A stretch of 64,000 bases of DNA, from positions 1 through 64,000 of the forward strand of contig NZ_JAIZDA010000014.1 in the NCBI RefSeq assembly GCF_020404405.1. Reading direction: 5' to 3'. Numbering within the stretch: position 1 is the stretch's first letter; every line of letters starts with the position of its first letter. Shown here one piece after another: positions 38,580 through 47,952 of the stretch. Both the position numbers and the translations under genes were made by a program. A model generated the notes under the pieces. The model was not told the origin of the DNA and did not search any database. It saw only the letters and a program-made list of their open reading frames with translations. Source of the DNA: Novosphingobium sp. FKTRR1 (GTDB lineage: Bacteria; Pseudomonadota; Alphaproteobacteria; Sphingomonadales; Sphingomonadaceae).

Positions 38580-39310
38580 AGAAAATCCGGTTCACCCCGC
38601 TCTTTTTTCGGCGCATCCACAAATGGGTCGGCCTGATCCTGGGCGTGCAGTTTCTCCTTTGGGCTCTGAGCGGCTCGATGATGGCCTTGCTCGATCAGGA
38701 GAAGGTCGGCGGACACAGTGCGCAGGCCAGCCATCAGCACGCCCTACCTGCCGGTGACTATATTGCGCCGGCAAAGCTCGCTCTTGATGGTCCCGTGCTC
38801 GGCATCGCCTTGCGGTCCCTTGCCACACGCCCCGTCTACGAGCTTCGATCCACCACGGGCACGCGGCTAATCGACGCGACGAGCGGCGCCCCGGTTCGGG
38901 TCGACGAGCAGGTCGCGCGCGACGTCGCGACGATGGTGAATGAAGCACCGATCCGCAAGGCAACGTTGCTCGCCGAACCGAATGTGGAAGCGCGCGAGCA
39001 CGAAGGCACCATGTGGCGACTGGATTTCGCGGACGCAGAGAACAGCAGCGCCTACATCTCCGCCGACACCGGCCGATTCCTGGTCATGCGCGGCGACACA
39101 TGGCGCACCTGGGATTTCTTCTGGATGCTCCACAATATGGACTATGTGAACCGCACCAGCTTCAATCACCCGCTGATCGTCTTCGTTGCGTTCGGTACTT
39201 TGTGGCTGTCGGGGACGGGCTTCTACCTGCTGTTTAAGAGCTTCAGTCGCGCCGACGTGCGATGGTTGCGGCGCAGGCGCAAATCGGCCGTCAAGTTGGG
39301 CGCGGGCTGA
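38576..39310 (+). CDS. PepSY-domain membrane protein 2
   Basis: A 244-aa paralogue of the previous protein with the same plan: RRIHKWVGLILG and a membrane helix, a periplasmic domain, HNMDYVNRTSFNHPL, and a second helix (IVFVAFGTLWLSGTGFYLLF). The paired His residues near each membrane helix could bind haem or metal. The two PepSY genes are coupled and probably act as a heterodimer. Confidence 0.82.
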   Translation: MKKIRFTPLFFRRIHKWVGLILGVQFLLWALSGSMMALLDQEKVGGHSAQASHQHALPAGDYIAPAKLALDGPVLGIALRSLATRPVYELRSTTGTRLIDATSGAPVRVDEQVARDVATMVNEAPIRKATLLAEPNVEAREHEGTMWRLDFADAENSSAYISADTGRFLVMRGDTWRTWDFFWMLHNMDYVNRTSFNHPLIVFVAFGTLWLSGTGFYLLFKSFSRADVRWLRRRRKSAVKLGAG

Positions 39311-39313
39311 TCG

Positions 39314-40117
39314 CTAGGTCCCAACAGAAAAAGCCGCCGATAGCTCGAACCGATTGCCCGGGTGCGTGAGCCAAGCGTGCGATACGAGACGTCCGCGACT
39401 CCAGGTTCTGCGCGTCATCATTAGCACTGGTTCTCCTTCAGCGAGGCCCAGCATTGTTCGCATGGCTGTATCCGGCATCGCCGCGCACACCCGGTGCTCT
39501 ACTCGCTCGAGCGGGGCAACACGTGTCAGATATTCATTCGGCGTCGAGGCGCTGAAATCCCTCTCTCCGTAGCGTGGCGCAGCAGATGCCAGCACAAAGC
39601 GCTCCTCGACCTGAATTGGGAATTCGGTCTCGTGATGGACGATAAGCGAATGGAAGAGGCGCGTGCCCAAGCCGACTTCCAGCAGAGCTGCCCTTTCCGC
39701 ATCAGCCCGTATCTCGATATTATAAATGACGCGCGCGCGATAGGCGTGGCCCCTGCCGCGCACCTCCTCCGCGATGTTGCGGATCTCGATCAGCTGCCCG
39801 ATCGGCCGGGGCTCGGCGACAAAGCTGCCCCGCCCCGCCCGCCGTACCACGACACCGGCCGATTGCAGTTCCCGCAACGCCCGGTTTGCGGTCATGCGCG
39901 AGACTTTGAACGTCTCGACGAGCTCGGCCTCTGACGGCGTCTGGTCGCCGGGCTTCAGGCGACCTTCCCGGATGTCCTCGAAAATGCTGTCTTTGATCGC
40001 CACATAGCGAGGTTGCTTCTCCGCACCGGCAGCGTCGACCGCGGGTTCGCCCACAGAAGCAGCTTTCGTCCGGGGAGCGGATGCGCGGCTATGGGGGCGA
40101 GCGGGAGCATGCATCAA
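39314..40117 (-). CDS. GntR-family repressor of the HutC type
   Basis: A 267-aa regulator with a Pro/Ala-rich N-terminal extension of about 35 residues, a GntR winged helix (YVAIKDSIFEDIREGRLKPGDQTPSEAELVETFKVSRMTANRAL) and a UTRA effector domain. HutC relatives sense urocanate, but no hut enzyme genes are nearby. It is convergent with the PepSY genes. The matching operator TGTATATACA lies before the TonB receptor and a degraded copy lies before its own start. Confidence 0.88.
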   Translation of the reverse strand: MMHAPARPHSRASAPRTKAASVGEPAVDAAGAEKQPRYVAIKDSIFEDIREGRLKPGDQTPSEAELVETFKVSRMTANRALRELQSAGVVVRRAGRGSFVAEPRPIGQLIEIRNIAEEVRGRGHAYRARVIYNIEIRADAERAALLEVGLGTRLFHSLIVHHETEFPIQVEERFVLASAAPRYGERDFSASTPNEYLTRVAPLERVEHRVCAAMPDTAMRTMLGLAEGEPVLMMTRRTWSRGRLVSHAWLTHPGNRFELSAAFSVGT

Positions 40118-40118
40118 A

Positions 40119-40128
40119 TGACTATACA
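40119..40128. promoter_or_regulatory. Degraded HutC-type operator before the GntR gene
   Basis: On the minus strand the site reads TGTATAGTCA, sharing CCTGTATA with the operator before the TonB receptor and differing in the right arm. It is adjacent to the repressor start and could serve autoregulation. Confidence 0.3.
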
Positions 40129-40194
40129 GGTGGGGGCGAGCAAGTCCCAGTCATTCAAACAGGAAATCACCAGCGAGAGCCGAGGCGTGCGTGA

Positions 40195-40632
40195 TCAATG
40201 CCGCGCGAAGACCTTCTGGCCCGAACTGCCGAACGACACCACCGCATAGGGTTGGCGGGCGGCGCCTGCCACTTCCATGCCCTCCGAGCCGATCGGCATC
40301 CCCGCCACCGCAATGCCTCTGACGCCTACGGGACGGGTTGCCAGCAGGCGCTTGATATCGGCGACCGGGACATGGCCCTCGATCAGATAGCCATCAACCA
40401 TCGCGCTGTGGCAGGATGCCAGCGTGCCCGGCATGCCGGCCCTCCGCTGAAGCGCCCCGCGCGACGCATCGTCGCGCATGACGACCGTGCGGCCCAGCTT
40501 CGCGCGAAGCGCCTGGGCCCACTTCTCACAGCATCCACAACCCGGGTCCCGGTGGACGACGACATCATTCGCCGCAAGCGCTGCGCCGGGCAGGGCGAGG
40601 AACAGCAAGGCGGCAGAAAGACGGGTCTTCAT
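40195..40632 (-). CDS. DUF411 periplasmic metal-binding protein
   Basis: A 145-aa exported protein (signal peptide residues 1-20) with the DUF411 features HRDPGCGCCEKW near residue 30, VMRDDAS, MPGTLASCHSAMVDGYLIEGHVP and RGIAVAGMPIGSEGM. The CGCC and CH residues probably bind copper or silver. DUF411 proteins recur in copper and cation efflux clusters. It has its own ECF-type promoter (40673-40697). Confidence 0.9.
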   Translation of the reverse strand: MKTRLSAALLFLALPGAALAANDVVVHRDPGCGCCEKWAQALRAKLGRTVVMRDDASRGALQRRAGMPGTLASCHSAMVDGYLIEGHVPVADIKRLLATRPVGVRGIAVAGMPIGSEGMEVAGAARQPYAVVSFGSSGQKVFARH

Positions 40633-40672
40633 GAACGGCTCCCGGAAGCATGCGATAGGGTTCCTAATGATC

Positions 40673-40697
40673 TATACGCATTGATGCCCCCTACCCC
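40673..40697 (-). promoter_or_regulatory. Putative ECF-sigma promoter E (DUF411 gene)
   Basis: On the minus strand: GGGGTAG, nine bases, ATGCGTATA, ending 40 nt before the DUF411 start. Spacing is the same as in promoters A-D. It lies between the MFS stop and the DUF411 gene. Confidence 0.55.
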
Positions 40698-40700
40698 TCA

Positions 40701-41942
40701 TCACGCTGAAGATTTCACGATGGCGCGCGGCCTCCAGGCGAGCGGCAAGGACACAAGCAGCGCCAGCGACAGACCACCAATCCCCCACAAGACTAAGTGC
40801 TGCGCCCCGGGAGCGACGACGGCGATCGCCAGCGGCGCGAGCGCCTGCCCGATGCTGGCGGCGGAATGCTGGAGACCGAGCTTCAGACCCGAAGGGGCTG
40901 CCGCACCGCTGATCCAGAAGCTGGTAACCAATCGAAGGGTTGCCGAGCTCCAGCCGGCAGCAACGATGATCCCACTGAGTTCGGCCATGCTCGCGGCGAC
41001 AGGGAACAGGAAGAGCGCCGCAGCCAGCAGGCCGAGCGTCAGCCCCGCAAGCCGCCTCGGCATGGTCACCAGCCAATCGAGCCTCGCATGGAAGATCTGT
41101 GCTGCCAGCATGCCCAATCCGCAGAGACTGAGCATCCAGGCGATCTCTTCGCGGCTCAGCGAAATGACGCTCCGCGTCACCAGGAGATTGACATGCATCG
41201 CCGCCAGCCCGCCGCCCGCGACGATCGTGACGAAAAGCAGGATCAGCGTCGCGCCGAGCGTCGGCGCGGGCAGGTCTCCGCCATCGATGCAAGGTGCACA
41301 CCAGCGCGGCAGACGCACGGCGCAAAGCGCCGCCCCGACGGCACCGATGCCGAAAGCGAGGATCATGAGGGGAGCGCGGGGCAGGATCGCGGCCGAGACC
41401 TCCGCCACCAGCGGACCGGCGAGATCGCCCAGAAACAAGAAGGCGGTCAGCCAGGTGAAGCGCCGCGCCTGGTCCGCGCGCTCGTTTGCGGCAAAGCTCG
41501 CGCAGAGCAAGCCCAACGGTATGATGGCGGCCGACGCCATCCCCGCCACCAGGCGCAATGCATAAAGCTCAGGCAGCCCGACGAGGCCGATCGGCGCGGT
41601 CACCAGGGCGAGGATGACCAGCGCTGCGCGCAACATCGCCCGATAGTCGACCCGGTCCGCGATCCAGCCCCAGAGCGGCGCCGCCAGCAAGGCTGCCAGG
41701 GGATGGACCGCGGTCAGGCTCGCGACATGAAAATCATGAGCGCTTGACGATAGCGCGCCACGAGCCGGGTCGACCAGTGCCGGAAGGAAGGCGAGAATGG
41801 CCGTCTGTCCCGCCGACGCCGCAGCCGCCGCGAGCAACAAGACGAAAAAGGAGGCCGGCCAGCGACCGTTGGCTTGCGATCCAGCCTTGTCACGCGGCGC
41901 GTTCGCGGTCGACCCCTCGAGTGGCCATCCGCGGATCACCAC
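40701..41942 (-). CDS. MFS transporter
   Basis: A 413-aa transporter with about twelve hydrophobic helices and an MFS-like loop (PLWGWIADRVDYRAML) after helix 2. It resembles the drug-efflux (DHA) group, but the substrate is unknown. It starts with GTG at 41942 and overlaps the copB stop by seven bases, so it belongs to the copA/copB operon, which would make a role in copper or chelator transport plausible. Confidence 0.8.
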   Translation of the reverse strand: MVIRGWPLEGSTANAPRDKAGSQANGRWPASFFVLLLAAAAASAGQTAILAFLPALVDPARGALSSSAHDFHVASLTAVHPLAALLAAPLWGWIADRVDYRAMLRAALVILALVTAPIGLVGLPELYALRLVAGMASAAIIPLGLLCASFAANERADQARRFTWLTAFLFLGDLAGPLVAEVSAAILPRAPLMILAFGIGAVGAALCAVRLPRWCAPCIDGGDLPAPTLGATLILLFVTIVAGGGLAAMHVNLLVTRSVISLSREEIAWMLSLCGLGMLAAQIFHARLDWLVTMPRRLAGLTLGLLAAALFLFPVAASMAELSGIIVAAGWSSATLRLVTSFWISGAAAPSGLKLGLQHSAASIGQALAPLAIAVVAPGAQHLVLWGIGGLSLALLVSLPLAWRPRAIVKSSA

Positions 41943-42922
41943 CAGGCGCGCAAGCCGATCACCAGCCGGTGTTCGGATGACCCCTCGCCCCGCAGGCGTC
42001 GGAAGCCCGCCGTGCCATCGAACGCGCGCTCCCAGACGAAGCCGATATAGGGCGCGAACTTGCGCGACACCTCGTAGCGCAACCGTCCGCTCAGCTCGAC
42101 ATTGCTGAAGCCGCTGCCGAGCTGCCGATCGCTCGACCGCTTCGAATAGATATTGGTCTCCACCTGCGGCGTAAGGATCAACCGATTGGTGAACAAGACC
42201 TCATAGGACGCCTTGGCGCGCGCCGCGAGACGCCCATCGGTTCCTACATAGCCGGTGAGCTGGACGTCGAACCAATAGGGCGCCAGTCCCTCGACGCCGG
42301 CGGCCAGCCAGGTGGTCGCACCCTTGCCGAGATCCTGCCTGACCCCGAGCAGCGTGCCCCAGAACGGGTTCTTGCTGTGCCACCACAGCGCCTCGACGCT
42401 GCTCTCCGGATCGAGACGTTGGTCGCGGGAGTTCTTGAGCCCCTGGCTGCGCAGCCAGAGCTTGTCATTGTCCTGACCCTTGGTGACGAGCACGGTCCAG
42501 CCCACGCCCTGACCCTCGTTGCCGCTGGTGAACTCAAGCTCATCGACAAGTATCTTGGGGATTGAGAGCTTGTCGGCCATCTCATAGCCCGGCAGCGTCG
42601 AGTTGCGGTAGCCGTCGGCATAATCGTCCGAGTTGCGCGCGTCCGGCGGGGCCTGGCCGCCCTGCATCGAGCCCATGTCCATCGTGGCGCCGTTACCGGA
42701 CGCCTTCGTGTCGGTCATATCCATGCCCGGCATGTCCATGCCCGCATGGTCCTGAGAGCCTTGCGCGGAAGGGGTGTGCTGAGCGGGAGTGGCCGTTTGG
42801 GCAGGGGTGGCGGCGGGCGACGGGGGCGAGGCATCCTGCGCGAGGGCGGGAGCCGTGATCGCCGGCGCCAGGAAGAGGGCAGCGCCAAGAGCGATGCCGC
42901 GCGAGGGGAAAATCCGGATCAT
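41936..42922 (-). CDS. copB: CopB-like outer-membrane copper protein, second copy
   Basis: A 328-aa protein with a signal peptide, a Gln/Ala/Met-rich binding region to about residue 90 (GMDMPGMDM; MDMGSMQGG), and a beta-barrel domain (ELEFTSGNEGQGVGWTV ... KFAPYIGFVWERAFDG) ending Trp-Trp. It is shorter and less His-rich than the copy at 27890. The ATG overlaps the copA stop as ATGA. Confidence 0.92.
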   Translation of the reverse strand: MIRIFPSRGIALGAALFLAPAITAPALAQDASPPSPAATPAQTATPAQHTPSAQGSQDHAGMDMPGMDMTDTKASGNGATMDMGSMQGGQAPPDARNSDDYADGYRNSTLPGYEMADKLSIPKILVDELEFTSGNEGQGVGWTVLVTKGQDNDKLWLRSQGLKNSRDQRLDPESSVEALWWHSKNPFWGTLLGVRQDLGKGATTWLAAGVEGLAPYWFDVQLTGYVGTDGRLAARAKASYEVLFTNRLILTPQVETNIYSKRSSDRQLGSGFSNVELSGRLRYEVSRKFAPYIGFVWERAFDGTAGFRRLRGEGSSEHRLVIGLRAWW

Positions 42923-44625
42923 GCGACCACCACCTCCCGGAACATGCCGGCCGCCATGTGATAGAGCAGATGGCAGTGGAAGGCCCATCGGCCCATGGCG
43001 TCGGCGGTGACGCGGAAGCTCACCCGCTGGGCGGGCTGGACCACGACCGTATGCTTGCGGACCTGGAAGGCGCCGTCCGGGCCTTCGACATCGCTCCACA
43101 TGCCGTGCAGATGCATCGGATGCGCCATCATCGTGTCGTTGACGAAGGTGACGCGCAGCCGCTCGTTTGGCTTGAAATGAAGCGGCCTGGAATCGTTGAG
43201 CTTGATGCCGTCGAGCGACCAGATGAACCGTTCCATATTGCCCGTCAGATGCAGCTCGATGTCGCGCTCGGGCTCGCGCGGGTCGGGATCGCCGCCCGGC
43301 GTGCGCAGATCGGCCAGCGTCAGCACGCGCCAGCCGCGCCCGCGCAGCCCGGCGCCGGGATCGTCGAGATTGGTGCGCGGATAGTCGACGCGCATGTCGG
43401 TATTGGCGCCATATTCGGTGCGGGCGTGCCGTGCCCTGGCCGGCATCTCGGTCATGCCGTGCCCGGCATGCGCGTCGCCTCCCATTGCGCCCATCGTCGC
43501 CATCGCGCCCATCATGTCGACCGGCTCGAGCCAGGTCCGGGCATCGAGCGGCGGCACGGCTGCCGCCATGCCCGGGGCCGGTGCGATCGTGCCACGCGCA
43601 TAGCCGCTCCGATCGATCGCCTGCGCGAAGATGGTGCGGGCGCCGCCCTCGGGCATGGTGAACTCGACGTCGTAGGTCTCGCCCGGGCCGATCCGGAATT
43701 CCTCGACCGTGACCGGCTCGACCGGCTGCCCGTCGGTCGATACGACCGTCAGCTCGACCCCGGGGATCCGCACGTCGAAGAACGTCGCCGTCCCCGCGCC
43801 GACGAAGCGCAGGCGCACGCGCTCGCCGGGCGCGGCGATACCGGTCCAGTTGCCGGCGGGCGGCGCGCCGTTCATCAGATAGGTGTAGGTCGCGGCAGAG
43901 ACATCGCTGTAGTCGGTCGGGTTCATCCGCGAGCTGTTCCACATCCGCCGCCGCTCGAGCGCCTTGCCCAAGCCCATGGTGCCGACATCCTTGAGGAAAT
44001 CGCCGGCGGTCGGCTGCGCAAAATTATAGTAGCTGCTCTGCTTCTTGAGATTGAGGAAGATCTGCAGCGGCGGCTCGTCCGACCAGTCGCTGAGCACGAT
44101 GCAATAGTCGCGATCGGGCGCCCGCGCCGTCGGCACCTGTTTTGGCTCCACGATGATCGCTCCATAGAGTCCCGTCTGCTCGGCGAGCGTGTGAGCGTGA
44201 TACCAGTAGGTTCCGCTCTGGCGGACCTCGAAGCGATAGGTGAAGGTCTCGCCCGGCGCGATGCCGGCAAAGCTGATGCCGGGCACGCCGTCCATCTCCG
44301 CCGGCACGATGATGCCGTGCCAATGGATGCTCGACATCTCCTTGAGGCCGTTGCGTACGCGCAGCGTGACCGTGTCGCCTTCGCGCAGGCGCAGGACCGG
44401 CGCGGGCACGCTGCCGTTCACGGCGGTCGCGATACGGCGTTTGCCGGTGAAGTTGACCGGCAGCTCGGCGATCTCGAGGTCGAACTCGGTCCCGCTCAGC
44501 TCAGCGGGCAAGGTTGGTGCGGATCGCGCGAGAAGCGCCGGGGCGAAACCGGCGACCGCGCCGCCGATCGCCAGCCCCTGGACGAAACGGCGCCGCGCGA
44601 TCGGCCGGATATGTAAGGGAGACAT
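42919..44625 (-). CDS. copA: Multicopper oxidase CopA, second copy
   Basis: A 568-aa multicopper oxidase with a Tat-type signal (ARRRFVQGLAIGG). Copper motifs are HWHG, YHAHT, HPMHLHGMW and HCHLLYHMAAGMF. The Met/His-rich insert near residue 400 is much shorter than in the copy at 25962 (GDAHAGHGMTEM). I chose ATG 44625; a longer frame to 44808 runs antisense through adh. It lies 25 bp after the alcohol dehydrogenase gene. Confidence 0.95.
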   Translation of the reverse strand: MSPLHIRPIARRRFVQGLAIGGAVAGFAPALLARSAPTLPAELSGTEFDLEIAELPVNFTGKRRIATAVNGSVPAPVLRLREGDTVTLRVRNGLKEMSSIHWHGIIVPAEMDGVPGISFAGIAPGETFTYRFEVRQSGTYWYHAHTLAEQTGLYGAIIVEPKQVPTARAPDRDYCIVLSDWSDEPPLQIFLNLKKQSSYYNFAQPTAGDFLKDVGTMGLGKALERRRMWNSSRMNPTDYSDVSAATYTYLMNGAPPAGNWTGIAAPGERVRLRFVGAGTATFFDVRIPGVELTVVSTDGQPVEPVTVEEFRIGPGETYDVEFTMPEGGARTIFAQAIDRSGYARGTIAPAPGMAAAVPPLDARTWLEPVDMMGAMATMGAMGGDAHAGHGMTEMPARARHARTEYGANTDMRVDYPRTNLDDPGAGLRGRGWRVLTLADLRTPGGDPDPREPERDIELHLTGNMERFIWSLDGIKLNDSRPLHFKPNERLRVTFVNDTMMAHPMHLHGMWSDVEGPDGAFQVRKHTVVVQPAQRVSFRVTADAMGRWAFHCHLLYHMAAGMFREVVVA

Positions 44626-44650
44626 GAACTGTACTTTCGCGAAGTCGGCT

Positions 44651-45676
44651 TCAGGCGAGGTCGAGGACGATCCGGCCCTCGATGTCGCCATGATGCATGC
44701 GGGAGAAGACGTCGTTGATGTTCTCGAGCCTGTCCGCATGGACCGTGGCCTTGACCTTGCCCTCGCCGGCGAACGCCAGTGCCTCGAGCAGATCGAGCCG
44801 CGTGCCAACGATCGAGCCGCGCACGGTAATGCCGTTCAGCACGGTGTCGAAGATCGACAACGGGAAGTCGCCCGGCGGCAGGCCGTTGAGCGCGACCGTG
44901 CCGCCGCGCCGGACCATGCCGAGCGCCTGCTGGAACGCCTTGGGCGAAACGGCGGTCACCAGCGCCCCGTGCGCGCCGCCAATGGCTTTCTTGAGCGCTG
45001 CCGAAGGGTCCTCGTTGCGCGCGTTGACCGTCAGTGTGGCGCCAAGGCGTGTAGCGAGGTCGAGCTTGCTATCGTCGATGTCGACCGCGGCCACATTGAG
45101 ACCCATGGCTCGGGCATATTGCACCGCCATGTGGCCGAGCCCGCCAATGCCGGAGACGACCACCCACTCGCCGGGTCGGGCCTCGGTGGCCTTCAATCCC
45201 TTGTAGACGGTGACGCCCGCGCAGAGGATCGGCGCAATGTCGAGGAAGTCGACATTGTCGGGAAGGTGACCAACATAGTTGGGATCGGCGAGGACATATT
45301 CGGCAAAGCTGCCATTGACCGAATAGCCGGTGTTCTGCTGTTCGTGGCAAAGCGTCTCCCAGCCACCCAGGCAATGCACGCAGTGCCCGCAGGCGGTGTA
45401 GAGCCAGGGCACACCGACCCGGTCGCCTTCCTTCACATGGGTGACGCCTGCACCGACGGCGGCGACATGCCCGACGCCTTCATGGCCAGGAATGAAGGGC
45501 GGGTTGGGCTTGACCGGCCAGTCTCCTTCTGCCGCGTGCAGGTCGGTATGGCACACGCCGGTTGCCGCAATCTTGACCAGGATCTGCCCGGGGCCGACCG
45601 CCGGGATCGGCGCCTCCTCGATGACCAGGGGCTTGCCGAATTCGCGGACGACCGCCGCTTTCATGGTTTTCGCCAT
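44651..45676 (-). CDS. adhP: Zinc-dependent alcohol dehydrogenase (AdhP type)
   Basis: A 341-aa medium-chain dehydrogenase that interconverts primary alcohols and aldehydes with NAD+. The catalytic zinc ligands are in [21 protein letters not shown] and the later Cys of APILCAG. The structural zinc is held by [15 protein letters not shown]. The NAD motif is [13 protein letters not shown]. It is placed between an aldehyde dehydrogenase and copA. Confidence 0.95.
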   Translation of the reverse strand: MAKTMKAAVVREFGKPLVIEEAPIPAVGPGQILVKIAATGVCHTDLHAAEGDWPVKPNPPFIPGHEGVGHVAAVGAGVTHVKEGDRVGVPWLYTACGHCVHCLGGWETLCHEQQNTGYSVNGSFAEYVLADPNYVGHLPDNVDFLDIAPILCAGVTVYKGLKATEARPGEWVVVSGIGGLGHMAVQYARAMGLNVAAVDIDDSKLDLATRLGATLTVNARNEDPSAALKKAIGGAHGALVTAVSPKAFQQALGMVRRGGTVALNGLPPGDFPLSIFDTVLNGITVRGSIVGTRLDLLEALAFAGEGKVKATVHADRLENINDVFSRMHHGDIEGRIVLDLA

Positions 45677-45702
45677 GTCCGTTTCTCCTTTTAAGCGGGG
45701 GG

Positions 45703-47223
45703 TCAGAATAGGCCGAGCGCGTGCTCGTCATAGGAGACGAGCAGATTCTTGGTCTGCTGATAATGATCGAGCATCATCCGGTGGTTTTCACGCCCGAAGC
45801 CCGATGCCTTGTATCCGCCGAAGGCGGCATGGGCGGGGTACTGATGATAGCAGTTGGTCCAGACCCGCCCGGCCTCGATCGCGCGGCCGAGCCGGTAGGC
45901 GGTGTTGCCGCTCCGGGTCCAGACGCCCGCGCCAAGACCGTAGGCGGTGTCATTGGCAAGTGCGATCGCCTCCTCGACCGTCTTGAACGTGGTGACCGAC
46001 AGGACGGGACCGAAGATCTCCTCCTGGAAGATGCGCATGTGGTTCTGACCCACGAACACGGTCGGCTGCACGAAATAGCCCTGGTCGAGCGCACCGCCCG
46101 GCAGCGCCCTGGCGCCACCGACCAGACACTGCGCGCCCTCGGCCTTGCCGATATCGATATAGCCCAGGATCTTGTGGAGCTGGTCCTCCGACGCCTGCGC
46201 GCCGACCTGGACCGACGGGTCGAGCGGATCGCCCTGGCGGATCGCGGCGACGCGCGCCACGGCGCGCTCGATGAAGCGGTCGAAGATCGACTCATGGATC
46301 AGGGCGCGCGACGGGCAGGTACAGACCTCGCCCTTGTTGAAGGCGAACAAAGTAAAGCCTTCGAGCGCCTTGTCGAAGAAGGCATCGTCCTCGTCGAGCA
46401 CGTCCGCCATGAAGATGTTGGGCGACTTGCCGCCAAGCTCCATCGTCTGGGGGATCAGATGGTCCGCCGCGGCGTGCATGATCTGCTTGCCGGTGACGGT
46501 CTCGCCGGTGAACGAGACCTTGGCGATGCGCGGATTGGCGGCGATCGCCTGGCCAACGGTCCGTCCCGGGCCGGTAACGACATTGAGCACGCCGGGCGGC
46601 AGGATGTCGGCGGTGAGCTCGGCGAACATCAGCAAGGTGAGCGGCGTCTGGGATGCGGGTTTGATGACGGTGCAGTTGCCCGCCGCCAGCGCCGGGGCGA
46701 TCTTCCACGCCGCCATCAGCAGCGGGAAGTTCCACGGGATGATCTGGCCGACGACGCCGAGCGGCTCGCGGAAATGATAGGCGATGGTGTCCGCATCGAT
46801 CGTCGAGATGCCGCCTTCCTCCGCCCGGATGCAGCCGGCGAAGTAGCGGAAATGGTCGATCGCGAGCGGCACGTCGGCAGCGCGCGTCTCGCGGATCGGC
46901 TTGCCATTGTCGATCGTCTCGGCAAGTGCCAGCAACTCCAGATTGTCTTCGAGCCGGTCGGCGACGCGATTGAGAATCCTGGCGCGTTCGGCGGGCGCGA
47001 TCCTTGCCCATTGATCCTTGGCGGCGTGCGCCGCATCGAGCGCGCGCTCGACATCTTCCGGCGTCGACAGCGCGAACTCTGCGATCTGGGCGCCATTGAT
47101 CGGGCTCGTGTCGGCGAAATACTCGCCGCCCGCAGGAGCGCTCCAGCGGCCTCCGATGAAATTATCATAGCGGTGTCGGAAGGAGGCCGCCGCGTTAATG
47201 GTCCCGATCGCCTCCTCGAACAT
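45703..47223 (-). CDS. NAD-dependent aldehyde dehydrogenase (acetaldehyde type)
   Basis: A 506-aa aldehyde dehydrogenase. The NAD-binding region [18 protein letters not shown], catalytic Glu in [10 protein letters not shown] and catalytic Cys in [14 protein letters not shown] are typical of the ExaC/AldA acetaldehyde branch. With the neighbouring Adh it would oxidise ethanol-like alcohols to acid. It is the first gene in a run with adh, copA, copB and the MFS gene; whether they share one promoter is not proven. Confidence 0.95.
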   Translation of the reverse strand: MFEEAIGTINAAASFRHRYDNFIGGRWSAPAGGEYFADTSPINGAQIAEFALSTPEDVERALDAAHAAKDQWARIAPAERARILNRVADRLEDNLELLALAETIDNGKPIRETRAADVPLAIDHFRYFAGCIRAEEGGISTIDADTIAYHFREPLGVVGQIIPWNFPLLMAAWKIAPALAAGNCTVIKPASQTPLTLLMFAELTADILPPGVLNVVTGPGRTVGQAIAANPRIAKVSFTGETVTGKQIMHAAADHLIPQTMELGGKSPNIFMADVLDEDDAFFDKALEGFTLFAFNKGEVCTCPSRALIHESIFDRFIERAVARVAAIRQGDPLDPSVQVGAQASEDQLHKILGYIDIGKAEGAQCLVGGARALPGGALDQGYFVQPTVFVGQNHMRIFQEEIFGPVLSVTTFKTVEEAIALANDTAYGLGAGVWTRSGNTAYRLGRAIEAGRVWTNCYHQYPAHAAFGGYKASGFGRENHRMMLDHYQQTKNLLVSYDEHALGLF

Positions 47224-47475
47224 AACCTGACTCCATCTCTATCGATGGCCTGACGGAGTAATCTCTTTGCCCGGGTGGCCTATAAGTAAGTTCCGCAGAA
47301 GGTAGTCTGGTATCGGGGTCGCGGGCTTGAGGGTCAGACACGCCAACAGAGCCGATGACTATTCATCGACTCCTGAACGTATTCGCGCACGCCTGATCGG
47401 AATTATGCCGAGACAGGCGTTACTCGGCCGAGTCTTCTTTTGGCGAGGGCGGCGCTTGGCATTCCAATTCTGGCG

Positions 47476-47805
47476 TTACGCCCGGACGCACTTTAGGCTC
47501 ACCCAATCGCCTTTCTGAAGCGTCCCGTCCCTCACGCGGAAATGAGCATAATGGTCGTCGAAAATCTGGTCGACTTCGACATGACCGACAAGACGGCGGT
47601 GGCGCGGCGTTGCGTGATAGACTTCGAGTATCTGCCCGATGTGCGCGCCATCGGCCTTACCCAGGCAGGCCACTGTGCCGCCCGCATCCATACGGACGAT
47701 CTTGCCGCGCATGAACAAGCTATGGCCGATACCCTGTGCGAGGAGCGGCGTGCTGCCAAAGAGCAGAAAGCCAACAGCAGCACCGACGCCAAGATGTTTT
47801 CGCAT
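47476..47805 (-). CDS. Small secreted protein, QGIGHSLFMRG family, copy 1
   Basis: A 109-aa protein with a signal peptide ending near LLAQG. The mature part is QGIGHSLFMRGKIV, then GTVACLGKADGAHIGQILEVY, RRLVGHVEVDQIFDDHYAHFRV and a Trp-containing end. It is clearly related to the product at 56241. I do not recognise the family and no function is known; a small beta-barrel with repeated His (HxxH-type) is suggested. The ATG at 47805 was preferred over one six codons upstream. Confidence 0.8.
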   Translation of the reverse strand: MRKHLGVGAAVGFLLFGSTPLLAQGIGHSLFMRGKIVRMDAGGTVACLGKADGAHIGQILEVYHATPRHRRLVGHVEVDQIFDDHYAHFRVRDGTLQKGDWVSLKCVRA

Positions 47806-47890
47806 CGCTGTTTCCTCTGTCAAGTCAGACGCTCGGACCCGGTTTTGAAAGCTGGGAGCACGGGGCGACGCTGGGCATCGTCAAAGAACT

Positions 47891-47916
47891 GGCCCGCCGC
47901 GGGGGAACGGCGGGCC
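47891..47916 (-). terminator. Stem-loop after the Met-rich gene
   Basis: GGCCCGCCG (47891-47899) pairs with CGGCGGGCC (47908-47916) around an 8-nt loop, 37 nt past the stop of the gene at 47953 and followed on the minus strand by AGTTCTTT. A weak intrinsic terminator is likely. Confidence 0.55.
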
Positions 47917-47952
47917 CTCAGCCCCTGGGGTCTGTTCTCGGGGCTGGAAACC

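Noticed and set aside
42958-44616. Plus-strand frame of 552 codons
   Set aside because: Mirror of copA; His/Arg-rich composition and no domain.
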